Origin: Syntrophales bacterium
GTDB lineage: Bacteria; Desulfobacterota; Syntrophia; Syntrophales; UBA8958
Length of the DNA: 11,042 nucleotides
Assembly: GCA_023231165.1 (NCBI GenBank)
Contig: JALNVY010000069.1
Location: 1 to 11,042 of the forward strand
Direction of reading: 5' to 3'
Positions 1 to 6,395 of the stretch are shown one piece after another; the stretch's first letter is position 1; the number at the start of each line of letters is the position of its first letter. Both the position numbers and the translations under genes were made by a program. The notes under the pieces were generated by a model. It ran no database searches and had not been told where the DNA came from. It worked only from the letters and a program-made list of their open reading frames with translations.

Positions 1-16
1 ATTATTTATCAGGATC

Positions 17-964
17 ATGAAATTCGAACCAGCCGATGCCGTTGCCGATAAAATCACGCCCCCCTTTGATATCGCACCACACCGGCGTTTATATCCTTTC
101 GCGAGCCATTGGCTGAAGGCCCCCGGTTATTATTATCACTACCTGGATGAAGGGCAGGGGGCGCCGGTGGTGGCTGTCCACGGCAATCCTACCTGGTCAT
201 TTTATTACCGCGAGATCGTGAAGGCCCTGAGTCCATCTTATCGGGTGATTGTTCCGGACCATGTAGGTTGCGGACTTTCCTCGCGGCCGACGGACGAGGC
301 CTTTGACTACACCGTGGAGGGCCATGTCAATAACCTCGAAGCCCTCCTGGATCATTTAGGGCTGACGAGCAACGTCATCCTGATCGTTCACGACTGGGGG
401 GGGATGATCGGAATGGCCTGCGCCGCCCGGAGGCCGGAACGGATCGCCCGGATTGTCGTTCTCAATACCGGGGCCTTTCTCATTCCCCCGGAAAAGACCC
501 TGCCCTGGCAATTGTCTTTCATCCGCCATTTCCCAGCCATTCCGGCACTGCTAGTGCGGGGTTTCAACGCCTTTTCCTATTTCGCCACTTTTCTGGGTGT
601 GGCAAAGAAGATGTCCGGGGAGGTGAGGGATGCCCTGACAGCGCCCTATGACTCCTGGAAAAACCGGATTGCCACCTTGCGCTTTGTCCAGGATATCCCT
701 GTTTATCCGGAAGACAAGAGTTACGCCCTCGCAAAGTGGACGGACGAGCACCTCCACCTCCTGAGCCATATCCCCATGATGATCTGCTGGGGGATGAAGG
801 ATTTTGTCTTCGACAAGATTATCCTGGCCGAATGGCGCCGACGGTTTCCCAAAGCGGAAGTGCACACTTTTTCCCAGGGCGGGCATTATATCCTCGAAGA
901 CGAGGGGGAAGCTATTACCGTTCTCATAAAAAATTTTCTGAAAAAACACCCCCTTCCCGGATGA
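17..964 (+). CDS. oleB: OleB, alpha/beta-hydrolase beta-lactone decarboxylase (olefin biosynthesis)
   Basis: Members of this family decarboxylate the cis-beta-lactone made by OleC to give a long-chain cis-olefin plus CO2. They belong to the haloalkane-dehalogenase-like alpha/beta hydrolases and act in the cytoplasm in an OleBCD assembly. The 315-residue protein shows HGNPTW at 55-60 (oxyanion region), HDWGG at 125-129 with nucleophile Asp126, WGMKD with acid Asp262 near the end of the fold, and GGHYILED with catalytic His290. The length is normal for the family (about 300). The genes that follow at once are oleC and oleD, which makes the OleB reading secure over a generic dehalogenase. The start is uncertain: AGGA lies only 2 nt before the ATG, and the frame is open to the left edge of the window, so a start further upstream is possible. 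Confidence 0.9.
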   Translation: MKFEPADAVADKITPPFDIAPHRRLYPFASHWLKAPGYYYHYLDEGQGAPVVAVHGNPTWSFYYREIVKALSPSYRVIVPDHVGCGLSSRPTDEAFDYTVEGHVNNLEALLDHLGLTSNVILIVHDWGGMIGMACAARRPERIARIVVLNTGAFLIPPEKTLPWQLSFIRHFPAIPALLVRGFNAFSYFATFLGVAKKMSGEVRDALTAPYDSWKNRIATLRFVQDIPVYPEDKSYALAKWTDEHLHLLSHIPMMICWGMKDFVFDKIILAEWRRRFPKAEVHTFSQGGHYILEDEGEAITVLIKNFLKKHPLPG

Positions 965-969
965 TGTAA

Positions 970-2643
970 ATGGAAGACACAACCGTCAGCGCCTCAAAAA
1001 TCAACGGCACCTCGAACCTCAGCGAGCATCTCTCTCGTGTCGCCCGCCTCCTTCCGGACAAGAAAGCCGTTATCTGTCCCGCTGCCCCCAACTCCGGAAC
1101 CTTTGTCCACTGGACCTTCCGGGAACTGGAGGAGGAAACGGACCGCTTGGCCCACGGTTTTCAGAAGGTCGGAATTACCAAGGGGGTCAAAACTATCCTC
1201 ATGGTCCGGCCGTCTCTGGAGTTATTTGCCGTCACCTTTGCCCTCTTCCGGGTGGGGGCTATCCCGGTGATGATCGATCCGGGCATGGGTCGGCAGAAGT
1301 TGGTGGATAATCTTTCGTCCATTGGAGCTAAGGCCTTCATCGGCATCCCCCTGGCCCATATCCTGAGGGTCCTCTCACCGGGTAAATTCTCGACCGTGAA
1401 GGTAAATATTACCGTCGGCAGGCGCTTTTTCTGGGGGGGATATACCCTTAATGATTTTCGCAATGCCCCCTGGCAGCCTTTTCCGCCCGTTCCCGCTCGC
1501 CCCGATGAGCGGGCCGCAATCTTCTTTACCACGGGCAGCACCGGTCCTCCTAAGGGCGTTGTCTATGAACACGGGATGTTTGACGCCCAGGTCCGTTACT
1601 TGAGCACACACTTCGGCTATGGACAGGATGAGGTAGATCTGGCCACCTTCCCCCTCTTTTCCCTTTTTGATGCCGTCCTGGGGATGACCTCGGTTATCCC
1701 CGACATGGATCCCACCCGGCCCGGTGCGGCAGACCCGAAGAAAATCATTCAGGCCCTCGAGATGCACAACTGTAAAAGCATGTACGGATCGCCCGCATTG
1801 TTGGAAAATCTGGCCCGTTACGGGATGGAGACAGGGAAGAAGCTCCCCGCCGTCAAGCGGATAATCACCGCCGGGGCCCCGGTGCGCCCGGATCTCATGG
1901 AGGCCATGCATCGCATGTTGCCCGACGACGCCCGGATTCATACCCCCTATGGAGCGACGGAGGTCTTACCGGTAAGCGATATCGACAGCAAAGAGATCTT
2001 GTCCGAGACCCGGCGAATCTCTGAAAAGGGCGGCGGTACCTGTGTCGGCAGACCCCTGGCAGGAATGGAGGTCCGGATTGTCGAGATTACCGAAAAACTG
2101 CTCGCAAATATCCGGGACGCCGTAGGTCTCACCCAGGGACAGATCGGAGAGATTGTTGTCAAGGGGCCGGTAACGACAAAAGAATATTTCCAGAACCCCG
2201 AGGCGACCCGGGCGGCGAAGATGCAGGACGCCGATGGCGGCATCTGGCATCGCATGGGTGATCTCGGTTACCTGGACGATACGGGGCGGCTGTGGTTCTG
2301 CGGCCGGAAGTCCCACCGGGTGGAAACGGTCGGGGGAACCCTCTTCACCATCCCCTGCGAGGCCATCTTCAACCGGCATCCCCGGGTGAGGCGCTCGGCT
2401 CTTGTAGGCGTCGGTAAGGCGGGAGAAAAGAAGCCCGTCATCATTATCGAATTGAAGGCCGGGGATGGGGGACAAGACAAAAAAAAATTAACCGTCGAGC
2501 TCCTTGAATTAGGCCGGTCCAGCTCCATAACTAATGAAATAGAAATAGTTCTATACCATCACGGATTCCCGGTTGACATCAGGCATAATGCCAAGATCTT
2601 TCGGGAGAAACTTACCGTCTGGGCCGCAGAGCAGCTCAGATGA
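970..2643 (+). CDS. oleC: OleC, AMP-dependent beta-lactone synthetase
   Basis: OleC uses ATP to convert 2-alkyl-3-hydroxyalkanoic acid into a beta-lactone. It belongs to the ANL (acyl-CoA ligase/adenylation) superfamily but does not form a CoA thioester. The 557-residue protein carries the P-loop TTGSTGPPKG at 187-196, YGATE at 327-331, the ATP-ribose-binding GD at 430-431 within HRMGDLGYLDDTGR, and the C-terminal DIRHNAKIFREKL segment with the expected catalytic Lys542. That C-terminal string is typical of OleC rather than of fatty acyl-CoA ligases. The ATG lies 5 nt after the oleB stop and directly follows an in-frame TAA, so it is the first possible start. I see no clear Shine-Dalgarno sequence, which suggests translational coupling to oleB. 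A run of nine A's at 2479-2487 encodes KKK near residue 505. Confidence 0.92.
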   Translation: MEDTTVSASKINGTSNLSEHLSRVARLLPDKKAVICPAAPNSGTFVHWTFRELEEETDRLAHGFQKVGITKGVKTILMVRPSLELFAVTFALFRVGAIPVMIDPGMGRQKLVDNLSSIGAKAFIGIPLAHILRVLSPGKFSTVKVNITVGRRFFWGGYTLNDFRNAPWQPFPPVPARPDERAAIFFTTGSTGPPKGVVYEHGMFDAQVRYLSTHFGYGQDEVDLATFPLFSLFDAVLGMTSVIPDMDPTRPGAADPKKIIQALEMHNCKSMYGSPALLENLARYGMETGKKLPAVKRIITAGAPVRPDLMEAMHRMLPDDARIHTPYGATEVLPVSDIDSKEILSETRRISEKGGGTCVGRPLAGMEVRIVEITEKLLANIRDAVGLTQGQIGEIVVKGPVTTKEYFQNPEATRAAKMQDADGGIWHRMGDLGYLDDTGRLWFCGRKSHRVETVGGTLFTIPCEAIFNRHPRVRRSALVGVGKAGEKKPVIIIELKAGDGGQDKKKLTVELLELGRSSSITNEIEIVLYHHGFPVDIRHNAKIFREKLTVWAAEQLR

Positions 2644-3695
2644 GAATGGAAGACATCAAAGATAAGATATATATTGCGGATTTGTCCAAGCTGGCGAAGC
2701 TGACTGTCCTGGTTACGGGAGGAGGCGGATTTCTCGGCCGGGCGATTATAGATCAGCTCCTCATACAGGGATGCCGGGTACGGAGTTTTTCCCGGGGCGA
2801 CTACCCCGAACTCAGAAAGCTGGGCGTTAGCCTGGTCAGAGGCGATCTGACTGACGAAGCTGCCGTTGCTACGGCCTGTGACGGATGCGACATCGTCTTC
2901 CACAATGCCGCCAAGGCGGGTATCTGGGGGGACTACGAAGAGTATTACCGGCCCAATGTCATAGGGACAGAAAGTGTCCTTGCCGCCTGCAGAAAGAAGG
3001 ATGTGCGTCGCCTGGTCTTCACCAGTTCGGCGAGCGTCGTCTTCAGCGGTGGAAGTATCGCAGGGGGCAACGAGTCCTTACCGTATCCGGAAAAGCCCCG
3101 TTCTCCTTACACGGCCACAAAGGCCATGGCGGAGCGCATGATCCTGGCAGCCGATTCCTTCGAGTTAAAGACCCTCTCTCTCCGTCCCCACCTGATCTGG
3201 GGACCACGGGACAACCACATCATTCCCCGCATTATCGCCCAGGGTCGATCAGGCAAATTGCGCCGGGTCGGGGAAGGTAAAAATATTGTCGATACGACTT
3301 ATATTGATAATTGCGCCGCTGCCCATCTTTGCGCCGCCGCCGCCCTGAATAAGAACCCCGCGGCATCGGGCAGGGCCTACTTCATCTCCAATGGAGAACC
3401 GATAAATCTCTGGGACCTTGTCAACCGCATCCTCCGTATCGCCGGTGTCCCACCAGTTAAAGGAGCGATCTCTTCCGGGACCGCCCATATGCTGGGGGGC
3501 GTCCTTGAGTACGTCTACAAGGGATTGAAGCTGTCGGGTGAGCCACGGATGACCCGCTTTGTAGCGGAAGAACTTTCTACATCCCACTGGTTTGACATTA
3601 CAGCGGCCAAGACAGAATTGGGGTATGTCCCCGCGATCAGCATGGAGGAAGGATTCAAACGCCTGCAGGCCTGGCTGGAAACAAACCCTGTATGA
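2640..3695 (+). CDS. oleD: OleD, NAD(P)H-dependent 2-alkyl-3-ketoalkanoate reductase
   Basis: OleD reduces the beta-keto acid made by OleA to the 2-alkyl-3-hydroxy acid that OleC lactonises. It is an extended short-chain dehydrogenase (NAD-dependent epimerase/3-beta-HSD type). The 351-residue protein has the dinucleotide-binding TGGGGFLG at 26-33, the active-site TSSAS at 128-132, and YTATK at 157-161, giving the Tyr157/Lys161 pair. The C-terminal substrate domain contains the SLRPHLIWGPRDN segment at 180-192, common in this family. The start codon overlaps the oleC stop as ATGA (2640-2643), a normal coupled arrangement; an in-frame ATG at 2646 is an alternative two codons in. The order oleB-oleC-oleD as a single unit is the main contextual evidence. 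Confidence 0.9.
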   Translation: MRMEDIKDKIYIADLSKLAKLTVLVTGGGGFLGRAIIDQLLIQGCRVRSFSRGDYPELRKLGVSLVRGDLTDEAAVATACDGCDIVFHNAAKAGIWGDYEEYYRPNVIGTESVLAACRKKDVRRLVFTSSASVVFSGGSIAGGNESLPYPEKPRSPYTATKAMAERMILAADSFELKTLSLRPHLIWGPRDNHIIPRIIAQGRSGKLRRVGEGKNIVDTTYIDNCAAAHLCAAAALNKNPAASGRAYFISNGEPINLWDLVNRILRIAGVPPVKGAISSGTAHMLGGVLEYVYKGLKLSGEPRMTRFVAEELSTSHWFDITAAKTELGYVPAISMEEGFKRLQAWLETNPV

Positions 3696-3713
3696 CCTTC
3701 CAATAGGGGAAGG
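3696..3713. other. Small hairpin between convergent genes
   Basis: A perfect 6-bp stem, CCTTCC (3696-3701) and GGAAGG (3708-3713), with a 6-nt loop begins immediately after the oleD stop. Neither strand has a T-tract after it, so it is at best a weak or Rho-dependent 3' end signal for the ole operon. In the rest of the gap to the convergent gene at 3817 I see no better terminator. Confidence 0.3.
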
Positions 3714-3816
3714 CTGTGGATAACTCCGCTTACCCGGACAACTTTAATTCTTATCCGTTGTTTTGGAGTAGCTTAGCAGCCAGCCTTCGATCCGACACTT
3801 CATCTTCTTTATAATA

Positions 3817-4398
3817 TTAGTCGGCCTGGGCGGCCTGTACATTGCGACGGCGCCTGAGGTAATCCGGATACCAGGTGCTGATGAACATGGCCGAGACCAA
3901 GAGGATGTAAGTGATGGCCTCGTAGACCCAATCGGGCATGGTGGGCTGGATGCTCCGTTGCCAAGCCAGGGACGCGTTGACTGTGAACACTACTCCCCAA
4001 ATTGTGGTCATAAGGTAGTTCGTGCGCAGGAATGCCGGATTTTTCCACAGGGAAGGGTCCGTGTGCTCACGAGCGTACTCCAGGGTAAAAGGACGCTTCA
4101 GGGCCATGCCCGCCCAGGTGCCCACGGCCAAGGCGCCGTTGGCCAGCGCGCCCATGTAGTGCACGGCCCACATATTATTCAGAAGGACCACAGCCACAAT
4201 GGCGTAGGTGAAAAACAGTATGCCCACCCACATGATGACGCCCCGGTGCAGTCGAGCGACGGCCATGACCACGGTCAGGACTGCAGCCCCGATGATGCCC
4301 ACCTTGAGCCGGAACATGGAGTGTTGGGCGATGATCAAAAAGAATAACCAAGGCGCGAAACTCAACAGCATTTTTAAGAACGATTTTAAGACGGACAT
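3817..4398 (-). CDS. Uncharacterised polytopic inner-membrane protein
   Basis: I do not recognise this 193-residue protein by name. It is strongly hydrophobic, with about six likely transmembrane segments near residues 8-26, 31-48, 53-73, 79-99, 125-147 and 156-177. The tail is basic (LRRRRN at 181-186), suggesting a cytoplasmic C-terminus. Between segments 4 and 5 lies a polar block at 101-126 (KRPFTLEYAREH, then a P-x-W and a P-x-F-x-R-x-N pattern) that looks like a conserved functional loop rather than random linker. The start is well supported: GGGAG lies 8 nt before the ATG. It is convergent with oleD and about 290 nt downstream of the PQ-loop gene on the same strand, so co-transcription is uncertain. 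Loose resemblance to small septation-type or transport membrane proteins is not strong enough for a name. Confidence 0.75.
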   Translation of the reverse strand: MSVLKSFLKMLLSFAPWLFFLIIAQHSMFRLKVGIIGAAVLTVVMAVARLHRGVIMWVGILFFTYAIVAVVLLNNMWAVHYMGALANGALAVGTWAGMALKRPFTLEYAREHTDPSLWKNPAFLRTNYLMTTIWGVVFTVNASLAWQRSIQPTMPDWVYEAITYILLVSAMFISTWYPDYLRRRRNVQAAQAD

Positions 4399-4687
4399 GA
4401 GTGTTTCTCCCTTAAGGCGTTAGCCGTTAATGCGGCGGTCGTGCACGAAAGGCCAGCCTCAGCTCACGGTCTCTTCCGTTGCCAATTAGTTTCCTAATGA
4501 TGCCACTGTATTTCAACCATGTATCCGTTGGATAAAGTTCCCAACAGAACCGGTCGCTGATATCATAATTGTCGAAGAACTAGAACTAATTAATACGGAC
4601 TGAAGTCCTGCATATTCGCCAAGGCTAACGATTATTTATTGATAACGATACTCTCTAATCTTTGGGCGCTGCGTTCTTTTCCCGATA
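4399..4687. other. Intergenic region with short AT-rich inverted repeats
   Basis: About 290 nt separates two membrane-protein genes on the minus strand. I see no convincing gene or promoter. It contains several small imperfect-to-perfect stems: ATTAG/CTAAT at 4485-4498 (loop TTTC), TATCC/GGATA at 4522-4534 (loop GTT) and GGACT/AGTCC at 4597-4608 (loop GA). None has a T-tract suitable for an intrinsic terminator. They could be remnants, binding sites or chance. Confidence 0.35.
4407..4411 (-). promoter_or_regulatory. Shine-Dalgarno of the 193-aa membrane protein
   Basis: On the minus strand GGGAG stands 8 nt before the ATG at 4398-4396. It fixes the start of the membrane-protein gene. Confidence 0.6.
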
Positions 4688-5329
4688 TCATGAAGGGCGC
4701 GCGTAACGGAATCGAAGGAGGAGGATCATAATGAGGATGACGAGGGTCAGGGGATAAATTATTTCCATAACCCAATTCTCGATAGCGAAGGCGTAGACGA
4801 CCCAGAAGGCGGTGGAGATGATCAAGATGCCGATGAAGCGCGCATCGATCACGCCGGCGCTTTTTGCCCGCCACATTTCATATAGCTGCATCAGCAGGGG
4901 CACAACGGTTCCGAACAGCAGGGAGATCATCATGAGGTCTTTCCAGGGTAGAAATATCATGGCGGGAATCATGAGGGGGAAGACGTATAAAGCCCCTGTT
5001 TCCAAATTCGTAAAGCCTTTGTATTTCCATAAACCGAACAGGATCGGCAGATGCAGAAACCCCAACATGCCGTTAAAGATGGCGGCTATGCTTTTGATGT
5101 AATATCCATAGGCAATAACAGTAATGAAGAGGCAACCGAAATAGATGAAAAGGCTAACGGAAATCGATTCTCCGGACTTGTTCCGCCAGATGGAGAGATT
5201 CTGCATCCAGAACCCCCAGCCTTCGAGAACAGTAAAAACTGCCGTCGCGATGAAGCTGATTGTCAGGGCATTGTAACCCCAGCCTTGCCATTCGACGGTA
5301 TTTTTAAGGAAGTGGATGACATCAGTCAA
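4688..5329 (-). CDS. PQ-loop / SWEET-like seven-segment membrane protein
   Basis: The protein shows an internal duplication. MQNLSIWRNKS at residues 42-52 is repeated as MQLYEMWRAKS at 147-157; six of the eleven positions (M, Q, W, R, K, S) are identical. Each sits where PQ-loop (MtN3/SWEET-type) proteins carry their Pro-Gln signature, with Met in place of Pro both times. A spacing of 105 residues and a length of 213 fit the 3+1+3 helix layout of two triple-helix bundles joined by a linker helix. Such proteins are usually small-solute carriers, but the substrate here is unknown. I chose the TTG start at 5329 because GGAAGGA lies 8 nt before it; the in-frame GTG at 5347 has no ribosome site and would add six residues. 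It is 52 nt from the GNAT gene stop and probably co-transcribed with it. Confidence 0.75.
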   Translation of the reverse strand: MTDVIHFLKNTVEWQGWGYNALTISFIATAVFTVLEGWGFWMQNLSIWRNKSGESISVSLFIYFGCLFITVIAYGYYIKSIAAIFNGMLGFLHLPILFGLWKYKGFTNLETGALYVFPLMIPAMIFLPWKDLMMISLLFGTVVPLLMQLYEMWRAKSAGVIDARFIGILIISTAFWVVYAFAIENWVMEIIYPLTLVILIMILLLRFRYARPS

Positions 5330-5337
5330 TTTGCATA

Positions 5338-5344
5338 TCCTTCC
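5338..5344 (-). promoter_or_regulatory. Shine-Dalgarno selecting a TTG start
   Basis: On the minus strand GGAAGGA is followed by an 8-nt spacer and then TTG at 5329-5327, in frame with the PQ-loop protein. The ATG within the spacer is out of frame and stops after four codons. The upstream GTG at 5347 would place this strong site inside the coding region. Confidence 0.6.
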
Positions 5345-5381
5345 CACGAGATATATGTGGGACCAATCTTCATCGGGCGGG

Positions 5382-5903
5382 TTACAGTTCGATCTGGCGG
5401 TAGAGCCTTTTGTAGCCCGTGCCGGGTTCGTCTTCCTCCCTGTAAACCGTCAGGCCCATCTGGTCGTACATGAGCTGGGCCGCCGCCTCATTGGGGTCCG
5501 TGGATGTATAAAGCCGGGCGTATTTCCGGTCGCCTCTCTTGGTTGCCTCCACCATGGCCCGGTAGGAGAGGGACATCCCGAGAGATTTATGGCGCACTTT
5601 GGGATCCACGCACATCCAGCCCCCCCAGTAAGCCTCGTCATCGTCCGCTTTCGTATATAAACCGACCGTTCCAGTCACTGCGCCGGTTTCACTATCCCTG
5701 GCCACCCAATAGCGGACAAAGGGGTATCCCTTCCTTTTCAGCAGAAGTCGTCCTACTGAACAGAGGCTGGCCGTGAAGAAGACAAACGGTCGTTCACCTC
5801 CCTGGGATTCTCTCGGAAAGACGCGATTCAGGAGATTCAGGGCGGATTGCAGGTTCCTCCAGGACAGGGGTTCGATGTAAAAAGGATCCGCTCCATTTTT
5901 CAT
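5382..5903 (-). CDS. GNAT-family N-acetyltransferase
   Basis: The 173-residue protein has the fold pattern of GNAT acyltransferases. A central strand pair (residues about 65-83) leads to GTVGLY, then a strand GGWMCVDP at 94-101, then the acetyl-CoA-binding turn and helix RHKSLGMSL at 104-112, and a late MYDQMGLTVYRE segment at 145-156. The canonical turn is Q/R-x-x-G-x-G/A. Here it reads R104-H-K-S107-L-G109, so the first Gly is Ser; this is tolerated in some members but worth noting. The substrate cannot be inferred. The ATG is preceded by GGGAGG 7 nt upstream. It appears to be the first gene of a unit with the PQ-loop gene and lies just downstream of the M28 peptidase remnant. Confidence 0.8.
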   Translation of the reverse strand: MKNGADPFYIEPLSWRNLQSALNLLNRVFPRESQGGERPFVFFTASLCSVGRLLLKRKGYPFVRYWVARDSETGAVTGTVGLYTKADDDEAYWGGWMCVDPKVRHKSLGMSLSYRAMVEATKRGDRKYARLYTSTDPNEAAAQLMYDQMGLTVYREEDEPGTGYKRLYRQIEL

Positions 5904-5910
5904 AATTGTG

Positions 5911-5916
5911 CCTCCC
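5911..5916 (-). promoter_or_regulatory. Shine-Dalgarno of the GNAT gene
   Basis: GGGAGG on the minus strand with a 7-nt spacer to the ATG at 5903-5901 is a strong ribosome-binding site and fixes the start. Confidence 0.65.
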
Positions 5917-5942
5917 AGCGGTCTATTGTTTCAAAAGGGCCA

Positions 5943-6197
5943 TTAACCGGCCAGCCAAGCGTAGTGGGTTCTCGACTGGCCGCATTCCTCGGAATCAAAA
6001 GTAATAAAAAGGATGGTCCGATCCGGCCGGTAGCGGCTCTCTTTCATCGCCTTGGCCATGGTGATCAGCAACCCCATGGGAAGGGAGTCGTCCTGAAAGC
6101 CATAGAAATGGGCGTCCGTACGGGCCGATACGATGATGTACTCATCGGGGGTATCCTTTTTTAGTTTAGCATTCCGGAGGGATCTGACGACCGGAAA
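5943..6197 (-). pseudogene. Remnant of a family M28 zinc peptidase
   Basis: Reading the minus strand gives 84 codons bounded by in-frame stops (TGA at 6200-6198, TAA at 5945-5943), with no suitable start. The translation contains DEYIIVSARTDAHFYGFQDD at about residues 18-37, then GLLITMAKAMKES at 42-54 and TILFITFDSEECG at 61-73. This is the metal-site core of M28 peptidases (normally ...VSAH-x-D-A..., a D-D pair, then the catalytic E-E). The first zinc-ligand His is replaced by Arg (CGT, one transition from CAT), while the downstream Asp pair and Glu pair remain. Everything before and after the core, at least 150 residues in a normal family member, is missing. I read it as a decayed gene rather than a functional peptide. 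Confidence 0.72.
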
Positions 6198-6395
6198 TCA
6201 TCGTGACAATAATCATCAGGATTGCTCATTGAGCTCTGTATACAAAACGAACCGGTTCGAGTCAATAACCAGGTCTGTTTTTATCGTTTGCGGGTGTTGT
6301 ATGAACAGGTGCTTTTGTCGTTGGGCGATATGCAGTTGCTGTTGAAGACATGGCGTCCGGAATGACGCCATATCGAGAACACGGCAAGAACTATT
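6198..6395. other. Non-coding stretch below the radical SAM gene
   Basis: Apart from the hairpin at 6350-6371 and a perfect 12-bp palindrome CGAACCGGTTCG (6248-6259), I see nothing I can support. The minus-strand frame of the peptidase remnant continues here with several stops and no recognisable motif, so it may be further decayed sequence. Confidence 0.35.
6350..6371. terminator. Perfect 8-bp hairpin downstream of radical SAM gene
   Basis: ATGGCGTC (6350-6357) pairs exactly with GACGCCAT (6364-6371) around a 6-nt loop. It starts 24 nt beyond the stop of the minus-strand radical SAM gene. No T-tract follows on that strand (TGTCTTC), so it may be a 3' end or mRNA-stabilising hairpin rather than a classic intrinsic terminator. 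It also contains the 11-mer CCGGAATGACG that occurs in the repeat at 10090-10114. Confidence 0.4.

Noticed and set aside
1375..1941. 188-codon minus-strand frame inside oleC
   Set aside because: Shadow of a well-supported gene with all catalytic motifs; the composition is not protein-like.
3696..3816. Intrinsic terminator for the ole operon
   Set aside because: The only good stem (3696-3713) lacks a T-tract on either strand; listed as a hairpin only.
4513..4641. Roughly 40-codon open stretch on the minus strand in the gap between the membrane-protein genes
   Set aside because: No start with a ribosome site and no family I recognise; likely chance.
5847..6164. 105-codon open frame on the plus strand
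   Set aside because: It is antisense to the GNAT start and the M28 remnant, has no recognisable motif, and the minus-strand reading explains the region.
6248..6259. Perfect palindrome CGAACCGGTTCG as an operator
   Set aside because: It lies in a decayed non-coding stretch, not at a promoter I can support, so no regulatory role is claimed.
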